From Clostridia bacterium (GTDB lineage: Bacteria > Bacillota > Clostridia > Oscillospirales > Acutalibacteraceae): a stretch of 64,000 bases of DNA. The stretch covers positions 1 through 64,000 of the forward strand of contig JAFVVQ010000035.1 of NCBI GenBank assembly GCA_017502085.1, read 5' to 3'. Positions 42,561-51,591 of this stretch are shown here, piece after piece. The notes beneath the pieces are model-generated. The model did not search any database, was not told where the DNA came from, and saw only the letters and a program-made list of their open reading frames with translations. The position numbers and the translations under genes were made by a program. The stretch's first letter is position 1. The number at the start of each line of letters is the position of its first letter.

Positions 42561-43484
42561 TCACGCTCCGGTAAATTCCCTGAGAAGAGAATTATCGGGG
42601 AGCATCGATTTATCTGCTTTTTTGAACAAACTGAGTTTTTCCGTCAGTGCCGCAGCCTGTGCGCCGTATTCACCGCTGACAGATTTCAGAAGCGGTATAG
42701 CCTGAGTTGACATCACACAAGGCTCACACGGATGAAACGAATTGAGTTTCACATCCGCATATTTTTCAAACGGAAAGAGATATTTATCCTCGCCTTTCAT
42801 CACGCTCTCCCACAACTCAAAAGTTTTTTCAGGCGGAGTTCCTCTGAAAAGACTGTCACGCACCGCTCTTCGGATAAGACGGAGATTTCGTTTTGAAAGC
42901 AGAACGTCACCGCTTCCGTCATAGATTCTTGAAGACACGCTGACGTAAATCTCAAAAATCTTTTCTTTATCGAGATTCTCCGTAATGATCGGATTGAGTG
43001 CGTGCAAGCCCTCGACGATAATGATATCATTGCCTGAGAGTGTGATTTTACGCACCCCGTCTCGCCTCTCGCCCGCCGTGAAATCAAAAACAGGCAGAAC
43101 GCTTTCTCCGTTTTCGGAAAGTTCGCCGAAACAACGGCGGATACGTTCAATATCAAGGGCATAGACACTTTCGTAATCGTATTTGCCGTTTTCGTCGACG
43201 GGATATTTATTTTCACTACGGGAATAATAAAAGTCGTCAAGCGAAACAATATACGCCTTTGCTCCGAGTTTTTCAACAGCACGGGAAAGCATCGAAGCGG
43301 TTGTTGTTTTACCCGATGAGCTCGGACCTGCAAGTGTAATTATTTTTTTGCTTTTATCGGCAAATATCATCTGAGCTGTTTTCTCAACTTTCATTGCGTA
43401 ATCACAGGTGCAGTCACCGATAAACTTACGCATATCCAGAGCGAGTTCATTGATTTTGCTGAATGTGTATTTTTCAGAGTTCAT
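42561..43484 (-). CDS. Uridine kinase-like nucleoside kinase
   Basis: The ATG at 43484 follows AGGTGATAAAT. The 307-residue P-loop protein has Walker A GPSSSGKTT (about residues 53-61), the substrate motif SLDDFYYSR, DFTAGERR, and IIIVEGLHALNP as Walker B. It belongs to the phosphoribulokinase/uridine kinase family; the longer length and N-terminal extension (about 45 residues) match the nucleoside-kinase group in Clostridia. It probably phosphorylates uridine or cytidine. Confidence 0.83.
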   Translation of the reverse strand: MNSEKYTFSKINELALDMRKFIGDCTCDYAMKVEKTAQMIFADKSKKIITLAGPSSSGKTTTASMLSRAVEKLGAKAYIVSLDDFYYSRSENKYPVDENGKYDYESVYALDIERIRRCFGELSENGESVLPVFDFTAGERRDGVRKITLSGNDIIIVEGLHALNPIITENLDKEKIFEIYVSVSSRIYDGSGDVLLSKRNLRLIRRAVRDSLFRGTPPEKTFELWESVMKGEDKYLFPFEKYADVKLNSFHPCEPCVMSTQAIPLLKSVSGEYGAQAAALTEKLSLFKKADKSMLPDNSLLREFTGA

Positions 43485-43517
43485 ATTTATCACCTGATTT
43501 CATATTCTCCATAAAAT

Positions 43518-44987
43518 TTAGTATGACAAATAAAAGCTCTTTATTCCGTTTTTGCGCTCGGTAATTTTGTCAAATCCCGAGATATATTCATATGGGTACT
43601 TATAATTGAAAATGCGTTCGATATTTGTGCCGCACGGTTCACGCAGTTTTGTAACCGCTCCCGCCCCGACAGCAAGTACCGAGTGACATTCCTCCATCAT
43701 AAACACGTTATAGAGGCATTCGTGACCGTCAAGGCACCAGCCGACGTTTTCAAGATTGCCGACACACTTACTCTGACGGTACATATAGTACGGAGCGTAA
43801 CCCTTGCCAGAAAGCGTTGAGGATGCATATTCGAGCATACGCTTTGCAGTGTTACCGTCCGCCACTCCGACCCCCGATGCATTAAGCTCCGATGAGCGTT
43901 TGAGTGCAAGAGTATGTACGGTTATATTTTCGGGTGAAAGTGAAACGGCGGTATCGACACTTGCAACGAAATCATCAAAGGTTTCTTCGGGAAGTCCTGC
44001 AATCAGATCCATATTGATGCTTCTGAATCCGTAGGATTTTGCAAGCATATATGCCCTGACAGATTGCTCGACGGTATGGTTTCTGCCGATAAGCTCAAGC
44101 GTACGCTGATTGAAAGTCTGCGGATTGATACTGATTCTGCCGACATTGTGCAGTCTTAACACACGAAGCTTTTCGGGAGTTATCGTATCGGGTCTGCCCG
44201 CTTCAACGGTATATTCCCTGACGGAAGACAGGTCGAAGGCTTTTTCAATTCCGCTCAGGAGCCTGTCCATCTGCGGGGCTTCAAGCACACCCGGTGTGCC
44301 GCCGCCGAAATAAACACTCTCCAGCTTCAGCCCAAGCTCCGATGCTACCTGACCCGTCAGCTCAATTTCATCCGCAAGTCGGTCAAGATAATCGGGAAGC
44401 AGTTTTTTTGCATTCGAATTGGCTATGGAATGCGAGACAAACGAACAATAACTGCATCTCGTCGGGCAGAACGGAATCGAAACGTAAAGACTGAACGAAT
44501 TCTTATCCGACAGACCGACGATTTCTTCTTCAGCTTTTGCTACAGTTTTTGCGAGATGCGCCTTCTCGGGGCTGACGAGAAGATCGCCGAGAAAATAATT
44601 CATCGCCGCCTCTTCACCCATATCGGCAATCAGCCTGAGCATCAGTTTTGAGGGTCTGACACCCGTAAGCACGCCCCACGGAGGAGTATAGCCCGTCAAT
44701 TCTGACATAGCGGCGAAAATAAGCTGAGCCGTTTTAAGTTCACTTTTATCACGCAATTCGTTTCCTGAAGCAATAACAGTAGATTCTAGGCTTTTTTCAT
44801 TACCGTCAAGGCTGACCGAAACAGAAATCAGATTGCCCGCGTCAATCGGAGTGCATCGTGTGACAACGGTCTTTGAATCCTCACCGTCATCACCGTAGAC
44901 TATATTAATTTTTTCGTTAGGGAAATAAACCCTGCATAGATTTTCGCATTCATAATGGAAATCGTGCCCGAAAATTCTTAATATCAC
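43518..44987 (-). CDS. hemZ: Radical SAM coproporphyrinogen III oxidase-like protein HemZ
   Basis: The 489-residue protein starts at GTG 44987, the base after the upstream stop. Residues about 1-160 are the HemZ-specific N-terminal domain. The radical SAM core then begins with the 4Fe-4S motif CPTRCSYC (CX3CX2C), followed by YFGGGTPGVL, and INPQTFNQRTLELIGR. HemZ is an oxygen-independent coproporphyrinogen dehydrogenase-type enzyme. HemN/W relatives include heme chaperones, so the reaction is not certain. Confidence 0.88.
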   Translation of the reverse strand: MILRIFGHDFHYECENLCRVYFPNEKINIVYGDDGEDSKTVVTRCTPIDAGNLISVSVSLDGNEKSLESTVIASGNELRDKSELKTAQLIFAAMSELTGYTPPWGVLTGVRPSKLMLRLIADMGEEAAMNYFLGDLLVSPEKAHLAKTVAKAEEEIVGLSDKNSFSLYVSIPFCPTRCSYCSFVSHSIANSNAKKLLPDYLDRLADEIELTGQVASELGLKLESVYFGGGTPGVLEAPQMDRLLSGIEKAFDLSSVREYTVEAGRPDTITPEKLRVLRLHNVGRISINPQTFNQRTLELIGRNHTVEQSVRAYMLAKSYGFRSINMDLIAGLPEETFDDFVASVDTAVSLSPENITVHTLALKRSSELNASGVGVADGNTAKRMLEYASSTLSGKGYAPYYMYRQSKCVGNLENVGWCLDGHECLYNVFMMEECHSVLAVGAGAVTKLREPCGTNIERIFNYKYPYEYISGFDKITERKNGIKSFYLSY

Positions 44988-45632
44988 TTATTTTACCATC
45001 CTTCTGATATACCAGTTACGTGCTCTCTCTCTCTCGAGTGTTGTTTCACGGTTGTGACCGGGAAGCACTCTGTAATCCCCGTCAAGGGCAATGAGCCTTT
45101 TGAGGGATTCAATGAGCATACTCTCATTACCGCCGTAAAGATCGGTTCTGCCTGCGGTCATACAGAAAAGAGTATCGCCAGTGATAAGCACACGGTCGTT
45201 TTCAAGTTCATAACAAACACTTCCCATTGTGTGGCCGGGGGTGCTTATTACTCTTATCGGTTCGTCGCCGAGGAAAAGCTCGTCGCCGTCGGAAACGGTG
45301 ATATCAGCTTCAACGGGAATCTGCGGCTCGGGAAAATTGCCATTCGCAAGGCTTTTATCCGGATCAAGCAGGAAATCTGCATCATCCTTATGAATAACTA
45401 CCTTCGCACCCGTTGCCTCCTTAAGACCGTGTACGCCGAGAATATGGTCGAAATGGCCGTGAGTAAGTAAAATATATTTGAGATTACCGACACCCGCATC
45501 TTTGAATACGGTTGCGATTTTCTCATTGAAATATGCAGGGTCAACAATTGCCGACTCCCCCGTTTTCTCATCAATGAGAACGTAGCAATTGGCAAAAACT
45601 TCGTGACCCAGGTCTACTTTTTTAACTGTCAT
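44988..45632 (-). CDS. MBL-fold metallo-hydrolase (glyoxalase II-like)
   Basis: The 214-residue protein has the metallo-beta-lactamase fold. The zinc motif is LTHGHFDHILG (HxHxDH), then TPGHTMGS (about residues 135-142), ITGDTLF and a C-terminal LPGHNRET. It probably hydrolyses a thioester such as an acyl-glutathione or bacillithiol analogue. It lies between dtd and hemZ, its usual setting in Clostridia. Confidence 0.9.
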   Translation of the reverse strand: MTVKKVDLGHEVFANCYVLIDEKTGESAIVDPAYFNEKIATVFKDAGVGNLKYILLTHGHFDHILGVHGLKEATGAKVVIHKDDADFLLDPDKSLANGNFPEPQIPVEADITVSDGDELFLGDEPIRVISTPGHTMGSVCYELENDRVLITGDTLFCMTAGRTDLYGGNESMLIESLKRLIALDGDYRVLPGHNRETTLERERARNWYIRRMVK

Positions 45633-45644
45633 AAGAATTCCTCT

Positions 45645-46103
45645 TTATTTTTTATCCCAGATATCGGTATCCATCATAATTGTAACCGGACCGTCGTTAC
45701 TGATTTCAACAAGCATATCCGCCGCAAAAACTCCCGTTTCAACTTTTGAAATGCCGTTTGTACGAAGACAGTCACAGAAATATCCGTAGAGTCTGTCCGC
45801 CTCTGCGGGAGGAGCGGAGTCCGTGAACGATGGGCGGTTACCTTTTTTAATGTCGGCGCAGAGAGTAAACTGCGAAATAACGAGGATTTCACCGCCGATA
45901 TCGAGAATGCTTTTATTCATTTTTCCGTTTTCATCCTCAAAGACACGGAGCTTTGCAATCTTTGATGCAAGAAGTTCCGCCTGAGCCTCGGTGTCACCGT
46001 TCATAACGCCGAGAAGAACGTTATAGCCCTTACCGACACTGCCTTTGATTTCACCGTCAACCGATACGGATGATTTTCTGACACGCTGAATTATTGCTCG
46101 CAT
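45645..46103 (-). CDS. dtd: D-aminoacyl-tRNA deacylase
   Basis: The 152-residue protein is the standard DTD length. It shows [18 protein letters not shown], the catalytic SQFTLCAD and [12 protein letters not shown] segments and the C-terminal [11 protein letters not shown] (NGPVT motif). It removes D-amino acids and Gly from tRNA. The gene sits 8 bp after relA, a conserved pair in Bacillota. Confidence 0.96.
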   Translation of the reverse strand: MRAIIQRVRKSSVSVDGEIKGSVGKGYNVLLGVMNGDTEAQAELLASKIAKLRVFEDENGKMNKSILDIGGEILVISQFTLCADIKKGNRPSFTDSAPPAEADRLYGYFCDCLRTNGISKVETGVFAADMLVEISNDGPVTIMMDTDIWDKK

Positions 46104-46111
46104 AATTTACC

Positions 46112-48319
46112 TCACACACCCGAACGCTCGATACCAAGAACACCGTTGATTTTGTTGAGTTTTGCAACGAGGGCATTGAGATGTTCTACACCGTTGACCG
46201 AAACCGTAACCATAACGTCGGCTCTGCCGTCCTTGGTATTGCGGGTACTGATATCGTTAATCATAATATGCATATTCGCAAGAAGACTCGAAACATCGGC
46301 AAGGAAGCCGATTCTGTTGAGACAGTGAATGTTAAGAGTGCACTTGAATTCTTCTTTGATATTGGCATCCCAGTATGCGGTAATCCATCTTTCGGGCTCG
46401 CCCGCTTTTGAGAGGTCTGCGGGAACGTTGGTACAGCTTCTCGTGTGAATCGAAACACCGTGTCCCCTTGTTATGAAACCGATGATTTCGTCACCCGGCA
46501 GAGGATTACAGCAACGGGAGAACTTGATGAGACAGTTATCGATGCCTTCAACAACAACGCCTTCCTTGCTCTTCGTTCTCTTCTTGGAGGGTGCGACCGT
46601 CACAACAGGTTCTTCTGTCTTGGTCAGCTTCGCATAATCCTCTTTGATTTTCGGCATCATTCTCATCAGAGAAATACCGCCGTAGCCGATAGCGGCATAG
46701 AAATCATCAACCGTTTTGCAGTGCTGTCGTTCGGCAATTTTTGCGATGAACTCTCCGTAATCCGCTTCGGAAAGACGGATGAAGTTGCGTCTGAACTCCT
46801 TTTCCACCTCGTTTTTGCCCTCTGCAATGTTTTCGTCACGGCGTTCTTTCTTATACCACTGTCTGATTTTTGCTCTTGCCTGGCTCGTTTTGACTATCTT
46901 CAGCCAGTCTCGGCTCGGGCCCTTACCCTGAGCAGACGATGTGAGGACCTCAACGATTTCGCCCGTCTTGACCTTATAATCAAGCGGAACGATTCTGCCG
47001 TCAACCTTCGCACCGACCATCTTGTTACCGACGGCGGAGTGGATGGCATACGCAAAATCGATGACCGTTGCTCCCATCGGGAGGTTGAAAACGTCGCCCT
47101 TGGGAGTGAAAACAAACACTTCTTCAGGCACAAGATCGCTCTTGATTGTCGAAACAATATCCTCAACGTTTTCGCTGTCGCTCTGGCTTTCAAGAAGCTG
47201 TCTTATCCAGGCAAGACGCTCCTCGAATTTCTGAGTGCCGTTGACACCGAGTTTGTATTTCCAGTGAGCGGCAATACCGTATTCGGCTGTATGGTGCATA
47301 TCCCACGTTCTTATCTGAACCTCAAAGGGAATGCCCTCCTTGCCGAGAACGGTTGTATGAAGCGACTGATACATATTCGGCTTCGGAGTCGAGATATAAT
47401 CCTTGAATCTGCCCGGAATCGGCTTGAACATATCGTGGATAACACCGAGACAGTTGTAGCAGTCGATAACGGATTCAACAATGATTCTGACCGCATAGAT
47501 ATCATAAATTTCATCGAAATTCTTATTGCGCATATACATTTTGCGGTAGATTCCGTGAACGGATTTGATTCTGCCGCTGACCTGAGCACCCGAAACCATA
47601 GAATGGATTCTGTCCTCGATTCTCGCTTTAATATCGGCAAGATATTCGTTTCTTGAACGGCTCTGAGCCTCTAGGTTTTCTTCGATATCGTGATATGCCA
47701 CGGGGTCAAGATAACTGATGGAAAGATCCTCAAGCTCCTCCTTGATCGGTCTGATACCGAGGCGGTGAGCTATCGGGGCATAAATTTCAATCGTTTCAAG
47801 CGCAATTTCTCTTCTTCTCTGTTCGGGCTTAAACATAAGAGTGCGCATATTGTGGAGTCTGTCGGCAAGTTTGATAATAATAACCCTGATATCTCTTGAC
47901 ATTGCAAGAAGCATCTTACGGATATTTTCAGCCTGCTGTTCCTCTTTTGTCTGAAGCGGAACCTTGCCGATTTTTGTGACGCCTTCAACGAGGTCCGCTA
48001 CCGTCTGACCGAACGTTGACTTGACGTCGTTATAGGTCATTTTTGTATCTTCAACCGTATCGTGGAGGAGGGCGGCGATAACCGATGCATCGTCCATACC
48101 CAGCTTCGAAAGTATAAGTGCAACGTTGAGAGGATGCATAATATACGGTTCACCCGAAAGACGCTTCTGTTCACTGTGAGCCTCGGCAGCTATCACGTAT
48201 GCCTTCCTGACGTTGGCAAGTTCCTCTTCGGAATACGTCTTCGAAAGCCTTTGGATCAGGGCATCGAAGCATTCCTGAGGACAACTGTATACAGTTTTGT
48301 CATCATATAAATCTTTCAT
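46112..48319 (-). CDS. relA: Bifunctional (p)ppGpp synthetase/hydrolase RelA/SpoT
   Basis: The 735-residue protein is full length. Its order is: HD hydrolase (HSEQKRLSGEPYIMHPLNVALIL, ALLHDTVEDT), synthetase (YQSLHTTVLGKEGIPFEVQIRTWDMHHTAEYGIAAHWKYK), TGS (VFVFTPKGDVFNLP), zinc-finger (FSRCCNPLPGDEIIGFITRGHGVSIH) and a C-terminal ACT. It sets alarmone levels during starvation. It is 4 bp from recJ. The apt gene often found between recJ and relA in Bacillota is absent here. Confidence 0.97.
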   Translation of the reverse strand: MKDLYDDKTVYSCPQECFDALIQRLSKTYSEEELANVRKAYVIAAEAHSEQKRLSGEPYIMHPLNVALILSKLGMDDASVIAALLHDTVEDTKMTYNDVKSTFGQTVADLVEGVTKIGKVPLQTKEEQQAENIRKMLLAMSRDIRVIIIKLADRLHNMRTLMFKPEQRRREIALETIEIYAPIAHRLGIRPIKEELEDLSISYLDPVAYHDIEENLEAQSRSRNEYLADIKARIEDRIHSMVSGAQVSGRIKSVHGIYRKMYMRNKNFDEIYDIYAVRIIVESVIDCYNCLGVIHDMFKPIPGRFKDYISTPKPNMYQSLHTTVLGKEGIPFEVQIRTWDMHHTAEYGIAAHWKYKLGVNGTQKFEERLAWIRQLLESQSDSENVEDIVSTIKSDLVPEEVFVFTPKGDVFNLPMGATVIDFAYAIHSAVGNKMVGAKVDGRIVPLDYKVKTGEIVEVLTSSAQGKGPSRDWLKIVKTSQARAKIRQWYKKERRDENIAEGKNEVEKEFRRNFIRLSEADYGEFIAKIAERQHCKTVDDFYAAIGYGGISLMRMMPKIKEDYAKLTKTEEPVVTVAPSKKRTKSKEGVVVEGIDNCLIKFSRCCNPLPGDEIIGFITRGHGVSIHTRSCTNVPADLSKAGEPERWITAYWDANIKEEFKCTLNIHCLNRIGFLADVSSLLANMHIMINDISTRNTKDGRADVMVTVSVNGVEHLNALVAKLNKINGVLGIERSGV

Positions 48320-48323
48320 AAAA

Positions 48324-50363
48324 TCACCTGAGAAAGCTTTTGATTTTCCGCATTAACTCCGAATCCTCAAGGTTGACCTTAGGCGGATTCTTCGGAACGT
48401 GGATTCTGTTATCTTCGTCTGCTGTAAGAACGCCCATTTCGAGCATTATCTCAACCGTTGCCATAATTGCGGCAAGCTTCGAGCCGTCGTCACCGAGACG
48501 TACGCAAAGCATTTCACAATAATTATCCTTAAGCGGTGCGGCTTTTATGCACTTATAAACCGCAACCTCGGTTTCTCTGCCGGGCAGAAGCATTTCAGCT
48601 TGTTCGCGCGTGAGCTTTTCTCCCCTTGCGAATTTCTCATAAAGGCTGATTGCGGAAAGCACTTTTTCTTCATCAGTCAGGGAGGGTCTGATCCCCCTGA
48701 CAATAACCGATACTCTCTCCTCGCCGTTATAAACGTTTCTGTCAAGATTAACGGCAAGGTCAACGGTATCGCCTTTTTCGAACGGGAAGCGTTTTTCAGG
48801 CATACCGAAATAAACAACGCCCGTTCTTGCACCGTTTTTCGAAACGGTCATACGGATATGCTTACCCTCGGAAATCCCCGAAACGTCATCGATTCTGACA
48901 CCGAAAAGACCGAAACACGGCTGCTGATTGCCCGAGCCGAAAGGCTCGAGAAGGGAGAGCGAAGAAAGAAGGTCGAGACTGACCGATGAGGGCATAAGTT
49001 TACAGTCTATTTTCTGCAGAGCAAACGGCATTTCCATATCAGCCGCATACTCGTTTATTCTTTTTCTGAACTGCTCTATTTTTGATGAACGGATTCCGAT
49101 ACCCGCCGCAAGAGTATGACCTCCGAAATGCTCAAGACAATCCGAAACAGCTTCGATTGCATCATAAATCGAGAATCCTTCAACACTTCTGCACGAGCCT
49201 TTTGCGGTTTCTCCGTCACGGGAAATGCATACGCAGGGTCTGCCGAATCTTTCGGTTATTCTCGCAGCAACAATACCGATGACACCCTGATGCCAACCCT
49301 CGCCGTCGACAACGATGATTTTATCGTTATACATTTCGGGATTGGAATCAAGCAGCGCTACCGCACTCGCAAAGATCTCGGTTTCGGTTTTCTGACGCTG
49401 AGCATTCATTGAGTTGATTTCGGCGGCAAGTCTTTCCGCTTCGGCTTCATCCTCGCAGAGAAGAAGTTCAAGTGCCTTATGTGCCGAACCCATTCTGCCT
49501 GCGGCATTGATTCTCGGACACACGGTAAATGCGGCTGATGATGCCGTAAACGCTTTATCTCCTACCCCCGCCGCACTCATAAGAGCGGCAATACCCGGTC
49601 TGGGGTCATCGTTGATAAGTCTCAAGCCTCTGCGCACCATAATACGGTTTTCGCCCCTGAGGGTCACAACGTCTCCGATGGTGCCGAGTGCAACAAGATC
49701 TCCGTATTCTTCAATCAGCATATCGTCTGCACCGCCTTCAAGCGCACAAACGAGTTTGAAAGCAACACCGACACCGCTCATCTCTTTAAATCCGCTGGGA
49801 CAATCTTCCCGATGAGGGTCAACAACAGCCTCTGCATCAGGCAGAATATCACCCACCTTGTGATGGTCGGTAACAATCAGTGTTATGCCGAGTTCTTTCG
49901 CACGCTTTGCTTCTTCAACGGCAGACACGCCGTTATCAACGGTGACAATCAGTTTCACGCCTCTGTCGGCAAGTTCTTCGATTGCTCCGACGTTGAGACC
50001 GTAGCCCTCAGCGATTCTGTCGGGGATATAGCGGATCGAGTTCGCCCCTCTTGCATCAAGATAGGATGAAAGCAAAGCCGTTGCTGTCACACCGTCGGCA
50101 TCGTAGTCACCGAAAACACAGATGAGCTCACCCGAATCAATCGCAAGGTTGATTCTTTCAGCCGCTTTATCCATATCCCTGATGGTGAACGGATCGAGCG
50201 ACAACGGAGCATCCGCATCAAAAAACGCATCAATATCATCTATATCGTTAAAACCTCTGGATGTTACGAGCAATGCGGCGAAGGGATCAACACAGAGTTC
50301 TTGAGAAATCTGCGCCGCAAAATCCTTGTCGTTTTTCGCAACAACCCACTTTTTTCGTCTCAC
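48324..50363 (-). CDS. recJ: Single-stranded-DNA-specific exonuclease RecJ
   Basis: The 679-residue protein starts at GTG 50363. DHH motifs run in order: FGDYADADGVTATALL-type FGDYDADG (about 82-89), IVTDHHKVGDILP, VDPHRED and the DHHA1 GHTLAAGIG (about 425-433). The C-terminal OB domain and an extra helical region (about 575-679) match Bacillota RecJ. It degrades 5' ssDNA in recombination and mismatch repair. It is the first gene of the recJ-relA-dtd-MBL-hemZ run. Confidence 0.95.
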   Translation of the reverse strand: MRRKKWVVAKNDKDFAAQISQELCVDPFAALLVTSRGFNDIDDIDAFFDADAPLSLDPFTIRDMDKAAERINLAIDSGELICVFGDYDADGVTATALLSSYLDARGANSIRYIPDRIAEGYGLNVGAIEELADRGVKLIVTVDNGVSAVEEAKRAKELGITLIVTDHHKVGDILPDAEAVVDPHREDCPSGFKEMSGVGVAFKLVCALEGGADDMLIEEYGDLVALGTIGDVVTLRGENRIMVRRGLRLINDDPRPGIAALMSAAGVGDKAFTASSAAFTVCPRINAAGRMGSAHKALELLLCEDEAEAERLAAEINSMNAQRQKTETEIFASAVALLDSNPEMYNDKIIVVDGEGWHQGVIGIVAARITERFGRPCVCISRDGETAKGSCRSVEGFSIYDAIEAVSDCLEHFGGHTLAAGIGIRSSKIEQFRKRINEYAADMEMPFALQKIDCKLMPSSVSLDLLSSLSLLEPFGSGNQQPCFGLFGVRIDDVSGISEGKHIRMTVSKNGARTGVVYFGMPEKRFPFEKGDTVDLAVNLDRNVYNGEERVSVIVRGIRPSLTDEEKVLSAISLYEKFARGEKLTREQAEMLLPGRETEVAVYKCIKAAPLKDNYCEMLCVRLGDDGSKLAAIMATVEIMLEMGVLTADEDNRIHVPKNPPKVNLEDSELMRKIKSFLR

Positions 50364-50391
50364 AGGTTATCATTCCTTTCAATATCTTTTT

Positions 50392-50420
50392 AGTATAGCA
50401 TTAAAAGGTAAATATTTCAA
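50392..50420 (-). promoter_or_regulatory. Promoter of the recJ-relA operon
   Basis: Minus strand TTGAAA, a 17-bp spacer and TATACT, 29 bp before the recJ GTG. Confidence 0.7.
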
Positions 50421-50449
50421 TAAATTTTATTATAAAATATAAAAAAATT

Positions 50450-50482
50450 AAAAACAAAAAGACCGTGTTTTTTAACACGGTC
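50450..50482 (-). terminator. Terminator of the unexplained minus-strand unit
   Basis: GACCGTGTT pairs with AACACGGTC, followed by TTTTTGTTTTT on the minus strand. Confidence 0.8.
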
Positions 50483-50555
50483 CGTTGAATTTCATATTTA
50501 ATTGTAATTGTTGCTCACAACCGCAAGTTCCGATTCGAACAAGAAATCTGTTTTA

Positions 50556-50720
50556 TTACGGTCTGAGAGGGTCATTACAGTTGACGTTTATTCTGAGTTC
50601 TCCTTCAGAAATCCGCATTATCAGTTTATCGGATTTGCGGCTGCGAGCGATGATTCTGCCTGGTACATCGGTATCGCCGCCTTTCTTTTGATTCAGTTGA
50701 CAGATTATTTGACCTTTGAC
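50556..50720 (-). pseudogene. Remnant reading frame within an unexplained transcription unit
   Basis: From 50720 to a TAA at 50556 the minus strand reads 54 sense codons including DTDVPGRIIARSRKSDKL and MRISEGELRINVNCNDPLRP. The composition is protein-like but there is no start codon; TAA and TGA lie just upstream in frame. A good ribosome binding site with ATG further upstream (GCGGAGGCAAATG near 50815) opens only an 8-codon frame that meets this frame after a one-base slip. I recognise no family. A decayed gene, a frameshifted gene or a coding-like ncRNA are all possible. Confidence 0.4.
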
Positions 50721-50884
50721 TTATGAAATATATGGTCAAGAGGGATTGTTCACGGAGTTTTTCACATTGATCCGATGCAATAAATCAAGTTTTTTCAAAA
50801 AGATTTTGACTGTCTTTCCATTTGCCTCCGCATTCGGAAACCGATGTGATTTTTTGACTTTCTCCGTCTTCTTTCCTCGCCTTT

Positions 50885-50913
50885 AATATAGCACATACTT
50901 TATGATTTGTCAA
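50885..50913 (-). promoter_or_regulatory. Strong promoter of the unexplained minus-strand unit
   Basis: Minus strand TTGACA (50913-50908), a 17-bp spacer and TATATT (50890-50885). Together with the terminator at 50450-50482 it predicts a transcript of about 425 nt. Confidence 0.75.
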
Positions 50914-50992
50914 TAGTTTTTTCTTCATTTGTTGAAAACTTTTATATTCTTTGCACAAAGTGTTAAATTATTTAAGTTATCACGATTTTCTA

Positions 50993-51021
50993 TTGACTAA
51001 CAGCCGATTTCGGGTTAAAAT
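50993..51021 (+). promoter_or_regulatory. Promoter of the DUF1292 gene
   Basis: TTGACT, a 17-bp spacer and TAAAAT, 35 bp before the ATG. Confidence 0.65.
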
Positions 51022-51056
51022 AATAATGTTATTGAACTGAAAGGATGTATAATATT

Positions 51057-51359
51057 ATGGAAGAATATACCCCCGATATCGTCAGCATCGTTGACGAAGA
51101 AGGCAAAGAACACGTTTTCGAGGAGCTCGACAGAGTTGAAACAGACAAGGGAAGATACGTTGCTCTTCTCCCCCTCCCCGAAAATCCCGATAAAATCACA
51201 GAGGAAGAAAGCGAACTTATAATCCTCAAGGTTGAGGAAGACGATGGCGAAATCTACCTCTGCCCCATCGAAGATGACAACGAGTTCGAAGAAGTCGGCA
51301 CAATTTTCGAAGAAAGACTCTCTGAATTATACGATTTCGAAGGAAACGACGAAGAATAA
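51057..51359 (+). CDS. DUF1292 (YrzB-like) acidic protein
   Basis: The ATG at 51057 lies 11 bp after AAAGG; an in-frame ATG at 51045 directly touches that site and is less likely. The 100-residue protein is very acidic. It has the DUF1292 core: DIVSIVDEEGKEHVFEELDRVETDKGRYVALLP followed by EEESELIILKVEEDDGEIYLCPIED. The function is unknown. It probably shares its promoter with the structured RNA that follows by 15 bp. Confidence 0.88.
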   Translation: MEEYTPDIVSIVDEEGKEHVFEELDRVETDKGRYVALLPLPENPDKITEEESELIILKVEEDDGEIYLCPIEDDNEFEEVGTIFEERLSELYDFEGNDEE

Positions 51360-51374
51360 TTCCATTTCGCTTTT

Positions 51375-51559
51375 CCCCCTGCCTTGTGCGATAAATTGCA
51401 GTCAATATGTAACCCAACACGTAATTATAGGGAGCCGGACTCCGACGGCGGATTGCAGACCTCCCGCCTCGCGGCGGACGAAGGGAGCGTGAACCCATCG
51501 GGAGGCACCCACCTGCTGAAAGAGCAGGTTACAATCGGCTGCATACGGCTTGGCGGGGC
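51375..51559 (+). ncRNA. ssrS: Probable 6S RNA
   Basis: This 185-base non-coding stretch folds as one long interrupted rod. The ends pair (CCCC...GCC with GGC...GGGG), a purine-rich central bubble follows, and inner hairpins CCGCC/GGCGG and CCTGCT-GAAAG-AGCAGG are present. The 3' side, a hairpin followed by GGTTACAATCGG and GCATACGGC, has the layout of the 6S 3' half (hairpin, GGTTACA, G/C-rich closing strand, as in E. coli). 6S RNA sequesters the housekeeping RNA polymerase. No covariance model could be run. Confidence 0.65.
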
Positions 51560-51591
51560 ATTATTATTTCATTCCACGCGGAGGAATCAAA

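Noticed and set aside
46445..47656. 403-codon plus-strand frame opposite relA
   Set aside because: relA is complete with all domains. The antisense frame has no family motifs, no ribosome binding site, and only reflects codon bias of the true gene.
50485..50726. Short plus-strand frames of 68 and 72 codons
   Set aside because: They are antisense to the minus-strand unit, which has its own promoter and terminator. They have no plus-strand promoter or ribosome binding site.
50450..50880. RNase P RNA or tmRNA identity for the minus-strand unit
   Set aside because: The GAGGAAAGTC..., ACAGAA (RNase P) and tag-reading-frame or tRNA-like ends (tmRNA) are absent.
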